DNA of 49,634 nucleotides from Elusimicrobiales bacterium (GTDB lineage: Bacteria > Elusimicrobiota > Elusimicrobia > Elusimicrobiales > Elusimicrobiaceae), in contig JBAZJT010000017.1 in assembly GCA_041651175.1 (NCBI GenBank), forward strand, positions 1 to 49,634. Direction: 5' to 3'. The notes under the pieces are model-generated. The model saw only the letters and a program-made list of their open reading frames with translations, had not been told where the DNA came from and ran no database searches. Each line of letters starts with the position of its first letter. Positions within the stretch are counted from its first letter, which is position 1. A program made the position numbers and the translations under genes. Positions 42,385 through 49,634 of the stretch are shown piece by piece.

Positions 42385-43107
42385 TCAACTGGGCGGATTG
42401 CCCACCACGCAGATGCTGGTCGAGCTTTTGCCGTAGCTTTTGACTTCCGCGAAGATCTTCTTTGACGCCTCCAGCGAAACGCGCACGCAGCCGTGCGAGG
42501 CCGGGCGGCCCAGCTTGCTCTCGGACTCGGTGGCGTGAACGGCGATATTGCCGTTGAAAAACACCGAATTGGGCATGGGCGCGTTGCCGTAAAGCGATGA
42601 GCGGTGATGCGCGTCCAGGAAATCCGGCCTGTAGCATCTGCCGCTGCCGGGGGTGCGGTGGCCCTTCACGCCGGAGGATATAAGGAACCGCTCGCTAATC
42701 GTGGGCGAGACTATGGTCAGATTCTGGTCCGAGAGATTGACCAGTATCCGCACGCTGGCCCGCTGCGCCTTGTCATTGGGGATAAGCTGCCGGACAAGCG
42801 GCTCCTCATCAAGCCCGAAGGCGGCGCCGACTTCCCAGGGGTCGCGCTCGTCTATAAATCTGCCGGGGTTGGCAAACGCCTCGCGGCGCAGCCGCTCAAC
42901 CGCGGAAGGCTCCAGCTTGAAACCCTCCACAGCCTCGCTCATGCCGGGCACATCCGGCGCCTGCCATTTTTCGCCGCCGGGCAGCAGCCTTGACGCAACT
43001 CCGGCTTTGCCGCCGTCAAAAATTCCCTCAACCGCCTGCGCGCGCGCCGCGGGAACCGCAACGGCGGCAATGGCCGCGCACACGACAATTTTAACGATAG
43101 TTTTCAT
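42385..43107 (-). CDS. L,D-transpeptidase (YkuD)
   Basis: A 240-residue exported protein (signal peptide ends AVPAARAQ) with a YkuD domain in the C-terminal half: NGNIAVHATESESKLGRPAS then HGCVRVS, with the catalytic Cys near residue 207. These enzymes make 3-3 cross-links in peptidoglycan or attach lipoproteins. GGGAGGAC precedes the ATG. The domain after the signal is about 100 residues of unknown sequence. It is divergent from rpmE, with the 132-base gap between holding both promoters. Confidence 0.9.
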   Translation of the reverse strand: MKTIVKIVVCAAIAAVAVPAARAQAVEGIFDGGKAGVASRLLPGGEKWQAPDVPGMSEAVEGFKLEPSAVERLRREAFANPGRFIDERDPWEVGAAFGLDEEPLVRQLIPNDKAQRASVRILVNLSDQNLTIVSPTISERFLISSGVKGHRTPGSGRCYRPDFLDAHHRSSLYGNAPMPNSVFFNGNIAVHATESESKLGRPASHGCVRVSLEASKKIFAEVKSYGKSSTSICVVGNPPS

Positions 43108-43187
43108 TCATGTCCTCCCTTGTGATGTAAATTATCGCACAAGCCCGTTTTGCGCGCATGAGCCTAAAGTCCCATGCCGGTTTGGTA

Positions 43188-43217
43188 TGGACGGGAGGGC
43201 GCGGCGTTTTATATAAT
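43188..43217 (+). promoter_or_regulatory. Promoter of rpmE
   Basis: TGGACG (43188-43193), 18 bases, TATAAT (43212-43217). The ATG is 43240 with GAGAGAGG upstream. Confidence 0.6.
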
Positions 43218-43239
43218 AAATGGAGAGAGGTAGACTGCA

Positions 43240-43620
43240 ATGAAATCAGGCATTCATCCGAGATATGTCATATCAACCGTAACCTGCGCTTGCGGCAACA
43301 GTTTTGTCACCCGCTCCGTGAAACCGGAGATAAAGCTGGACATTTGCGCGGCTTGCCATCCGTTCTTCACCGGCAAGCAGAAGCTGCTCGACACCGCGGG
43401 CCGCGTGGAGAAATTCCAGAAACGTTTCGCCGCCACCGAGGGCAAAACGATAGTGCGCGAGAAAAAGGCCGCCGTCGTGGTCAAGACCGGCGTTACCAAG
43501 GCGCGCAGCCTTAAAACCACACCGCACGCCAAGCCCATGGACGCTAAAGCCGCCAAGGCCGCCAAGAAATCAGAAAAGAAAGCTGCCAAACCGGACTCCG
43601 CGCCCGCGCCGGCAAAATAG
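43240..43620 (+). CDS. rpmE: Ribosomal protein L31 with Lys/Ala-rich tail
   Basis: A 126-residue protein. The first about 70 residues are ribosomal protein L31 with a zinc-binding pattern: CACGNSF and CAACHPFFTGKQK (CxC and CxxC). The rest is a low-complexity basic tail rich in Lys, Ala, Val and Thr (KAAKAAKKSEKKAAKPD) that many L31 lack; L31 is normally about 70 residues. It is on the large subunit bridging to the small one. The rpmE-prfA-prmC-murA order is a known arrangement. Confidence 0.93.
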   Translation: MKSGIHPRYVISTVTCACGNSFVTRSVKPEIKLDICAACHPFFTGKQKLLDTAGRVEKFQKRFAATEGKTIVREKKAAVVVKTGVTKARSLKTTPHAKPMDAKAAKAAKKSEKKAAKPDSAPAPAK

Positions 43621-43630
43621 ACGCATTCCG

Positions 43631-43674
43631 CCGAACCGCCCGCTTTTCATGAAAGCGGGCGGTTCGGATTTTTT
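43631..43674 (+). terminator. rpmE terminator
   Basis: Perfect 16-base arms (43631-43646 and 43652-43667), 5-base loop, then ATTTTTT. Confidence 0.93.
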
Positions 43675-43675
43675 A

Positions 43676-43840
43676 GAGCCTGTCTAAAATCTTCATTCGT
43701 CGCGAAACCGGCGATTTCGGCCTGCGGCGAAGCGGCGCGAGGCGCGCGCACTGCTGAGAAGCCGTGCGTAAGCCGAGTGCCGCGAAGCGGCAGGCCGAAA
43801 TCGCCGGTTGCAGCAGAATACGGAGAGTTTAGACAGGCTC
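43676..43840. mobile_element. Fold-back MITE-like element C at prfA start
   Basis: A 165-bp element with perfect 13-bp ends GAGCCTGTCTAAA and a 3-bp TTA target duplication (43673-43675 and 43841-43843), folding into a single hairpin via inner arms. The ends and TTA duplication suit an IS5/IS1031-like mover (tentative). The last TTA base is the A of the prfA ATG. 21 of 26 bases of its central arm match element B. Confidence 0.85.
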
Positions 43841-43842
43841 TT

Positions 43843-44898
43843 ATGGATACTTCCCGTTTCATAGCGGAATGCAGGGATATAGAAACCAAACTCTCCGCCG
43901 GCAATATCGCGCCGGAGGAGTTTGCCGCGCTGTCAAAGCGGCACGCCTGGCTTAAACCGCTTTCCGACAAGCTGGCCGCTCTGGCCAAACTGGAAAGCGA
44001 CATTGCCGGCGCGCGCGAGATGGCCTCCGGCCCGGACCGGGAACTGGCCAAACTCGCCGCCGAGGATATAGCCCTGCTGGAAGCCGAAAAGCCGCCGCTT
44101 GAGGCGGAAATCAAGACCCTGCTCATCCCGCCGGACCCCAAAGACTCCAAAAGCGTCTATCTGGAAATCCGGCCCGGCGCTGGCGGCGACGAGGCCGCGC
44201 TATTTGCCAGCGAACTGCTGCGCGCCTATACCCGTTTCGCGCAAAACAAGGGCTGGAAGGCCGAACTGCTGGAATTCACGCCGGCGGCAACGCCGAAAGG
44301 CTGCAAATTCGCCTCGCTTTATATAAAGGGCGAGGGAGCCTATTCGCTGCTGCGCGAGGAGGGCGGCGTCCACCGCGTCCAGCGCGTGCCGGACACGGAA
44401 GCGTCGGGGCGGGTGCACACTTCCACCTGCACGGTGGCCGTCATAGCCGAGGCCGACGATGTAGACATCGTCATCAATCCCCAGGATTTGCAGCTGGACA
44501 CCTGCCGCGCCGGCGGCGCGGGCGGACAGAACGTAAACAAGGTGGAGACCGCCGTCCGAATCACCCATCTCCCCACCGGCATAGTGGTGCAGTGCCGGCA
44601 GGAACGCTCGCAGGGCCAGAACCGCGAGCGCGCCATGAAAATGCTCAAGGCCAAGCTGGCCGCCATAGCCGAGGAAACCAAGCAGCGCGAACTGGCCGCC
44701 GCGCGCAAGACGCAGGTCGGCACCGGCGACCGCTCCGAGAAAATCCGCACCTACAATTTCCCGCAAAGCCGGGTAACGGACCACCGGCTGGAGCGATCGT
44801 GGCACAACATAGACGAGATAATGGAAGGCAGCTTTGAAGAGATTTTTGACGCCCTCAGAAAAGCCCGCGTTGAGGAAAGGCTCAAAGAGCTGCAATGA
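43843..44898 (+). CDS. prfA: Peptide chain release factor 1
   Basis: A 351-residue class I release factor reading UAA and UAG. The peptidyl-hydrolysis motif GGQ is at 227-229 in RAGGAGGQNVNKVET; the anticodon-like region is in the first half of the domain. The start codon at 43843 is the first after element C; no Shine-Dalgarno precedes it, since the element occupies the leader. Without the element the ATG would follow the rpmE terminator T-run directly. Confidence 0.95.
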   Translation: MDTSRFIAECRDIETKLSAGNIAPEEFAALSKRHAWLKPLSDKLAALAKLESDIAGAREMASGPDRELAKLAAEDIALLEAEKPPLEAEIKTLLIPPDPKDSKSVYLEIRPGAGGDEAALFASELLRAYTRFAQNKGWKAELLEFTPAATPKGCKFASLYIKGEGAYSLLREEGGVHRVQRVPDTEASGRVHTSTCTVAVIAEADDVDIVINPQDLQLDTCRAGGAGGQNVNKVETAVRITHLPTGIVVQCRQERSQGQNRERAMKMLKAKLAAIAEETKQRELAAARKTQVGTGDRSEKIRTYNFPQSRVTDHRLERSWHNIDEIMEGSFEEIFDALRKARVEERLKELQ

Positions 44899-45703
44899 GC
44901 TTCTCCGCGAAGGCGCGCTCCGCCTGCGCTCCGCCGGCATAACCGAGCCGGAGCAGAATGCGCAGTGGCTTTTGTCGCTGGCGGCGGGCATTCCCCGGCT
45001 GAATCTGCTGGCATTCAGCCATAACATCCCCCCCCGGCAATCCGCGGAATTTTTCAGGCTGATAAAAAAGAAAGCCTCCGGCCTGCCGCTGGCCTATATC
45101 GCGGGGGAACAGCCCTTCATGGGCATGAGTTTCCGCATAAGCCGCCATGTCCTGATTCCCCGGCCTGAAACCGAGGGGCTTGTGCGGCTGGCCCTCAAAA
45201 TCCTGCCGCCGAAGGCGGACATCCTTGAAATCGGAACCGGCAGCGGCTGCATAGCCTGCTGCCTGGCAATGGCGAGGCCGCGCGCGCAAATAACCTCCTG
45301 CGACATTTCCGCGCGCGCGCTTTCCGTGGCCGCCACCAACGCGCGCGCGCTGGGCTGCGGAGTGCAATTCATCAAAAGCGATTTGTTTACGCGCGTAAAA
45401 GGAAAATTTGACGCAATCATCTCCAACCCGCCTTATGTCAGGACCGGCGATATCAACGCCCAGCGGGAGCTGGAATACGAGCCGCGCGCGGCATTGGACG
45501 GCGGGGCGGACGGGCTGGACTGCATGCGCAAAATCGCGGCGCGCGCAGCCGGATTTATAAATCCCGGAGGGTTTTTGCTGCTTGAAATCGGCTATAATCA
45601 GTGGGAAGCCGTCCGGCGCATGCTGGCTGCGGGCGGCTTCGGGAAAATCCGCGCGTTCAGGGACGATTGCGGGATAAAACGTTTTGTCATGGCCAAAATC
45701 TGA
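44834..45703 (+). CDS. prmC: Release factor glutamine methyltransferase
   Basis: A 289-residue N5-glutamine methyltransferase that modifies the GGQ of release factors. SAM motif ILEIGTGSGCIACCL near residue 130 and active NPPY in FDAIISNPPYV. It is next to its substrate gene. The ATG at 44834 overlaps prfA by 65 bases; a TTG at 44870 is an alternative start giving a shorter overlap. The order is typical of bacteria. The stop overlaps the murA start (TGATG). Confidence 0.92.
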   Translation: MKRFLTPSEKPALRKGSKSCNELLREGALRLRSAGITEPEQNAQWLLSLAAGIPRLNLLAFSHNIPPRQSAEFFRLIKKKASGLPLAYIAGEQPFMGMSFRISRHVLIPRPETEGLVRLALKILPPKADILEIGTGSGCIACCLAMARPRAQITSCDISARALSVAATNARALGCGVQFIKSDLFTRVKGKFDAIISNPPYVRTGDINAQRELEYEPRAALDGGADGLDCMRKIAARAAGFINPGGFLLLEIGYNQWEAVRRMLAAGGFGKIRAFRDDCGIKRFVMAKI

Positions 45704-46959
45704 TGGATGCGTTCATAATCAACGGCGGCGCGCCGCTAAAGGGCGGGGTAAAGGCGGACGGCTCCAAAAACGCCGCGCTGCCGGCATTGCTGGCCTCCTT
45801 GCTGACCGACGGGGAATGCGCCGTCTCCGGCATGCCGCCGCTGCGCGACATCCGCACGGCCCTGCGGCTGCTGGAGGCCCTGGGCAAAAAAACGGTTTAC
45901 GAAAACGGCGCGGCGCGCATACTCTGCGGCGGCAAAACCGCCACGGACGCGCCCTACGACCTGGTAAAGCAGATGCGCGCCTCCGCGCTGGCGGCGGGGC
46001 CGCTGCTGGCAAGGTTCGGGCGGGCGCGCGTTCCGCTGCCCGGCGGCTGCGCCATCGGCCTGCGCCCGCTGGACATTCACATAAAGGCTTTTGAACGGCT
46101 GGGCGCCAGCGTCCGGACACGGGACGGCTGCCTGGAACTTTCCGCCCGGAAACTGGAAGGCGCGCGCATAAAATTCCCCTTCCCCAGCGTGGGCGCCACT
46201 GAAAACGCCATGCTCTGCGCCGCGCTGACCCCCGGTCTTACCGTGCTGGAAAACCCCGCGCTGGAACCGGAGATAGACGATTTGATTTCCTGCCTCAACG
46301 GGATGGGCGCCTTCATCCGCCGCGAGAAAAACGGGGATATTTCCATAAACGGCGTCAAAAAGCTGCGCGGCGCAAACCATGCCGTCATGCCCGACAGGGT
46401 GGTTGCCGGAACCTGCCTTGTGGCCGCCGCGGCCACCGGCGGGGAAATAGACATCTCGGATTGCAGGCCGCGGGACATGCGCGCGCTGCTGGCGGCCCTG
46501 GCCAAATCCGGCGCACGGATAAAGACCGGCGCAAATTCGGTATCGCTGAAAGCCCCCAAAAGCAGGCCGCTGCCGGCGGGCATAACAACCAGGCCGCATC
46601 CCGGATTCCCCACCGATTTGCAGCCGCAGTGGATGGCCTACATGTGCCGCGCCGCCGGCTGCTGCCGGGTGCGCGAGACCATATTTGAAAACCGCTTCAT
46701 GCACGCCGCCGAACTTGCGCGCATGGGCGCAGACATTCGGGTGAAGGGAAACTGCGCCGCCATAAGCGGCGCGGCGCGGCTATCGGGCGCGGAGGTGATG
46801 TCGTCTGACCTGCGGGGCGGGGCCGCGCTGGCCGTGGCCGCGCTGTCCGCCGGGGGCCGTTCCGTGGTGCAGCGGGTGTACCACATAGACAGGGGCTATT
46901 TCCGGCTGGAAAACACATTTTCCGCGCTGGGCGCGGACATAAGGCGGGTGAACTTATGA
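45703..46959 (+). CDS. murA: UDP-N-acetylglucosamine 1-carboxyvinyltransferase
   Basis: A 418-residue EPSP-synthase fold enzyme that transfers enolpyruvate from PEP to UDP-GlcNAc, the first committed step of peptidoglycan synthesis. GSKNAALPALLASLL is the N-terminal motif; the fosfomycin-target Cys is kept (Cys116, in LPGGCAIGLRP). ATG at 45703 overlaps prmC by one base. The stop overlaps the GAF gene by 4 bases. Confidence 0.95.
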   Translation: MDAFIINGGAPLKGGVKADGSKNAALPALLASLLTDGECAVSGMPPLRDIRTALRLLEALGKKTVYENGAARILCGGKTATDAPYDLVKQMRASALAAGPLLARFGRARVPLPGGCAIGLRPLDIHIKAFERLGASVRTRDGCLELSARKLEGARIKFPFPSVGATENAMLCAALTPGLTVLENPALEPEIDDLISCLNGMGAFIRREKNGDISINGVKKLRGANHAVMPDRVVAGTCLVAAAATGGEIDISDCRPRDMRALLAALAKSGARIKTGANSVSLKAPKSRPLPAGITTRPHPGFPTDLQPQWMAYMCRAAGCCRVRETIFENRFMHAAELARMGADIRVKGNCAAISGAARLSGAEVMSSDLRGGAALAVAALSAGGRSVVQRVYHIDRGYFRLENTFSALGADIRRVNL

Positions 46960-47456
46960 ACGAGAGAATGAAACTGCTGTCCTCCATAATCAGCAAACTG
47001 CGCGCGGCGCTGCCGGAAGGCGAGGCCGCGCTGTGGCAGGCCTTCATCAAAGCGATGAGCGAGGCTTTCCGCTGCGAGGCCGCCAGCTACTTCAAGGCCG
47101 ATACCGAACACCGGACGCTGACGCTGCAATACGCGCTGGGCGTCTGCGCCGGAGAGGTAACCGACATGACCATAGGCTACGAGGGCGTGGTCGGCTCCGC
47201 GGCGATAAACCTCAAGCCGATAATAGCAAACGACGTCTCCAAATCCCCCGAATTCTGCGACAAGCTAGACAAGTCCACCGGCTTTCAGACAAGGGCCGTG
47301 CTGTGCGCGCCGGTTATAAACACGGGCGAGCTGATGGGCGTTATAGAGCTTATAAACCCGCAGTCCGGCTCGTTTACCGACGCGGATATGGAACTGGCAG
47401 GATTTCTGTGCCTTTCCGTGGCAAGGGCAATTTCGGAAATGCGCAATTCGCCCTGA
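46956..47456 (+). CDS. GAF domain protein
   Basis: A 166-residue protein that is nearly all GAF domain (LQYALGVCAGEVTDMTIGYEG, VGSAAINLKPIIANDVSKSP, VLCAPVINTGELMGVIELIN). GAF domains bind small molecules such as cyclic nucleotides. There is no output domain, so it would act with a partner. 4-base overlap with murA. Confidence 0.9.
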   Translation: MNERMKLLSSIISKLRAALPEGEAALWQAFIKAMSEAFRCEAASYFKADTEHRTLTLQYALGVCAGEVTDMTIGYEGVVGSAAINLKPIIANDVSKSPEFCDKLDKSTGFQTRAVLCAPVINTGELMGVIELINPQSGSFTDADMELAGFLCLSVARAISEMRNSP

Positions 47457-47535
47457 GAACCCGCCAGGAACTTCCGCCTCCCGCCGCGCGCGGAGCGCCC
47501 GAAATTAAAAAACCGACATTAAAAGAGGCGACATT

Positions 47536-48468
47536 ATGGGGACTGTTTATTCCGACATAAGCCGCACTGCGGGACATACGCCGCTGGTGCGCATCAACCG
47601 CCTGACGGAAAATTCCGGCGCGACCGTGCTTGCGAAGCTGGAATCGCGCAACCCGCTTTCCAGCGTCAAGGACCGCGTGGGAGTCGCAATCATAGACGAT
47701 GCGGAAAAGCGCGGCCTTATAAAAAAAGACACCGCAATAATAGAGCCCACCAGCGGCAATACCGGCGTCGCGCTGGCGTTCATTTGCGCGGCGCGCGGAT
47801 ACCGGCTGATACTGACAATGCCAGACACCATGAGCGCCGAAAGACGGCAGATTCTCAAAATCCTCGGCGCAGAGCTTGTGCTTACCGAAGGCGCCAAAGG
47901 GATGAAGGGCGCGGTGGAAAAAGCCGAAGATCTTAACAAAGCCATCTCCGGCAGCATCATCGCCGGGCAGTTTTCAAACCCCGCCAATCCCGAAATGCAC
48001 CGCAACACCACGGCGCGTGAAATCCTGGACGATACCGGCGGCAATGTGGACTATTTCGTCGCCGGAGTGGGTACCGGCGGCACGATAACGGGGGTGGGCG
48101 AGGTTTTGAAGGCGAAAAACCCGGCGGTAAAAATAGTGGCGGTGGAACCGGCGGATTCCCCTGTGCTTTCCGGCGGCAGGCCCGGCCCGCATAAAATACA
48201 GGGCATAGGGGCGGGATTTATACCCGCGGTGCTTAACCGGAAAATAATTGACGAAATCGTAACTGTAACCGCCCCGGACGCCGGCGACACCGCGCGCCGC
48301 CTGGCCCGGAAAGAAGGCATTCTCGCCGGCATTTCCGGAGGCGCGGCCATGTGGGCGGCATTGCAAATCGCGCAAAGGGAGCAGGCCCGCGGCAAAACCA
48401 TAGTAACCGTGCTGCCGGACACTGGCGAGCGTTATCTTTCCACTTGGCTGTTCGGCAATGCCGCATAG
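47536..48468 (+). CDS. cysK: Cysteine synthase
   Basis: A 310-residue PLP enzyme of the O-acetylserine sulfhydrylase family: PLP Lys in LSSVKDR (K45), PTSGNTG near residue 72, and the phosphate-binding loop GVGTGGTITG. It makes cysteine from O-acetylserine and sulfide. Cystathionine beta-synthase-like activity is less likely. A GAGGCG Shine-Dalgarno precedes the ATG. No cysE is near. Confidence 0.95.
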   Translation: MGTVYSDISRTAGHTPLVRINRLTENSGATVLAKLESRNPLSSVKDRVGVAIIDDAEKRGLIKKDTAIIEPTSGNTGVALAFICAARGYRLILTMPDTMSAERRQILKILGAELVLTEGAKGMKGAVEKAEDLNKAISGSIIAGQFSNPANPEMHRNTTAREILDDTGGNVDYFVAGVGTGGTITGVGEVLKAKNPAVKIVAVEPADSPVLSGGRPGPHKIQGIGAGFIPAVLNRKIIDEIVTVTAPDAGDTARRLARKEGILAGISGGAAMWAALQIAQREQARGKTIVTVLPDTGERYLSTWLFGNAA

Positions 48469-48480
48469 CGGCTCCGGTCA

Positions 48481-48509
48481 TTGTAAAAAAAACTGTTTCG
48501 TGGGATAAT
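48481..48509 (+). promoter_or_regulatory. Promoter of secreted protein gene
   Basis: TTGTAA (48481-48486), 17 bases, extended -10 TG-G-GATAAT (48504-48509). The ATG at 48530 has GGAGG nearby, so this transcript has a normal leader of about 15 bases. Confidence 0.7.
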
Positions 48510-48529
48510 ATGCCAAACGGAGGCAATTC

Positions 48530-49405
48530 ATGACAAAATCAATCATAATGGCGGCGCTTGCCGCTTTCGCCGCGCCCGTGTGCGCGGCGGCAGGTCCTGC
48601 CGCAGGCGTCCCGGCGGCATTGAGCATAACCCGTTCCGGCATAGCTAAAACGGAAGTGTCAATGCCCGGCGCGCCGCGCGCCGCGGCCAACCCGGAGGCC
48701 GGACTGGCCTTCGCCAGAAACGTAATCACGCTCAAGGCGGCGCATGCGCCCGCCTCCGGCAAGGCCACCGTGGTAGCCAGAATAAAGTATCCCCCGCTGC
48801 GCGACGTGCATCTGACACCATCTATTGGCTTTACCGCCGCAAAAAAAACAGAGGTATACGTTTCCGGCGCGGGAGCGTCCAACTGCGTGTCCTCCGCCCA
48901 TAACTGCGACGGGGTGAACAAGTATTACGTCATATTCAACACATCCGGCAGGATATTCGGCGCCAATGCCTATCATCTGGCGACTTCCGGCAGCAAAGAT
49001 ATCCTGTTTCCGGGAGAGACGGAGCCCTGCACGGTCAGCATCCAGCCGGACATATTCACGCCCGCAAACAGCATCGTGGACGTAACGCAGAACGGCAGTT
49101 CGCTGTTCCGCGCCACAGCCAAGCAGGTGGGAGAGGCCGTGTCCGCCAAAGGCACGCAATTGACGCTTAGCCAAAAATACGTCCTGTTCTACGGCACCGA
49201 CTTGCTGGAGGACCAGTATCTGGACGTGCATTTCGCCGGCAAGGACAAGACGTCTTTCATATTCGTCCCCGCCGCCGACGCCATGAAGAACTACTTCATG
49301 CCGGAATCCGCGGTTACCCGGGAAGGCGTCACCTTCCAGGGCTTTGAAAGCGGCTATATATTCAGGAAGACTGCGGACGGGTATCTGGAAATACTCTCCC
49401 GCTGA
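48530..49405 (+). CDS. Unknown secreted protein
   Basis: A 291-residue protein with signal peptide (MTKSIIMAALAAFAAPVCA) that I do not recognise. Low-complexity Ala/Pro residues follow; two Cys pairs (NCVSSAHNCDG, EPCTVS) could form disulfides. The rest is beta-rich. It has its own promoter, Shine-Dalgarno and terminator, so it is a monocistron. Confidence 0.75.
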   Translation: MTKSIIMAALAAFAAPVCAAAGPAAGVPAALSITRSGIAKTEVSMPGAPRAAANPEAGLAFARNVITLKAAHAPASGKATVVARIKYPPLRDVHLTPSIGFTAAKKTEVYVSGAGASNCVSSAHNCDGVNKYYVIFNTSGRIFGANAYHLATSGSKDILFPGETEPCTVSIQPDIFTPANSIVDVTQNGSSLFRATAKQVGEAVSAKGTQLTLSQKYVLFYGTDLLEDQYLDVHFAGKDKTSFIFVPAADAMKNYFMPESAVTREGVTFQGFESGYIFRKTADGYLEILSR

Positions 49406-49420
49406 AATGTTCCGCACGCA

Positions 49421-49466
49421 AAACGCAAAGCGCGCGCCCGCACGGGCGCGCGCTTTGCGTTTTGCC
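49421..49466 (+). terminator. Strong terminator
   Basis: Perfect 20-base arms (49421-49440 and 49443-49462) with a 2-base loop, with T-run at the end of the stem. Confidence 0.9.
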
Positions 49467-49507
49467 AGGAAACTGCAGTTGGACAGCGGAATATTCGGCG
49501 GGCGGTT

Positions 49508-49633
49508 CAGCATTTTCTAATTGAATAATGAGCCTGAAATCTCTCGTCGTGGCTCCGTCGGGATATTTTTTGCCATGCCTCCCGTTTTGATTGATTTTAC
49601 CGTGTCTTTTTCCTCCGCTTCGCGCAGAATTCT
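49508..49633. repeat. Right copy of 126-bp terminal inverted repeat
   Basis: Reverse complement of 1-126. A short open frame in it (MSLKSLVVAPSG) ends after 20 codons and is not supported as a gene. The gap between terminator and repeat holds nothing else. Confidence 0.95.
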
Positions 49634-49634
49634 G

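Noticed and set aside
49523..49582. Short ORF inside right terminal repeat
   Set aside because: Twenty codons, no support; the segment is repeat sequence.
1..49634. CRISPR arrays, prophage, rRNA genes
   Set aside because: No regularly spaced repeats, phage structural genes or rRNA sequence found.

Overview
This is a GC-rich (about 60 percent) stretch of Gram-negative bacterial chromosome with almost no empty DNA: about 54 protein genes or gene remnants, one tRNA and several mobile or repeat elements. Outer-membrane proteins, a TolC efflux set, a Wzm/Wzt polysaccharide exporter, peptidoglycan enzymes and type IV prepilins indicate a diderm. A ferredoxin:thioredoxin reductase suggests anaerobic life. 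The pilin sequences and overall style remind me of Elusimicrobiota, but that is an impression, not a proof.

Layout. 114-13354 (minus strand) is a run of twelve tightly packed genes read from 13354 down: a GtrB-type glycosyltransferase, a TolC/MacA/MacB-like efflux system, a YfhO-like membrane protein, a PII-like protein, an unknown membrane protein, adenosine deaminase, a TPR protein, a DUF481-like outer-membrane protein and an exported PfpI-like protein. 13442-14561 holds two nearly identical prepilin genes with tRNA-Lys between them. 14562-15612 has no gene but carries two abutting repeat elements and a promoter with a perfect operator-like palindrome in front of an exported hydrolase. 16942-20683 is a polysaccharide ABC exporter facing a large membrane protein gene broken by a 61-bp insertion between 28-bp direct repeats. 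20733-23484 is a TRAP permease pair joined to a THI5/NMT1-type lipoprotein instead of a usual TRAP receptor. 23563-27895 holds a DEAD-box helicase, a glutaredoxin / ferredoxin:thioredoxin reductase-rubredoxin / phosphoribosyltransferase operon and a MurC-like ligase. 27875-33262 (minus) is a metal-uptake cluster (thioredoxin-CcdA fusion, small Cys/His protein, porin, ZnuABC-like transporter). 33562-36040 has a third prepilin and an acquired patch (IS3 remnant, Fic protein, repeat). 36105-42318 has a PilZ/CYTH pair, an amino-acid symporter, and an ArnA-like / deacetylase / short Rel operon. 42385-49405 holds an L,D-transpeptidase, the rpmE-prfA-prmC-murA housekeeping group, a GAF protein, cysteine synthase and an unknown secreted protein.

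Two window-wide points stand out. At least eight genes have a -10 box only 6 to 11 bases before the ATG and little or no Shine-Dalgarno, which points to frequent leaderless or near-leaderless transcripts. The two contig ends are 126-bp exact inverted copies of each other, so the contig stops inside a repeat. The best candidates for new biology are the TRAP/THI5 pairing, the repeat-flanked frameshift in the membrane gene, the fold-back element inserted exactly at the prfA start codon, and the palindrome-controlled promoter at 15442-15493.
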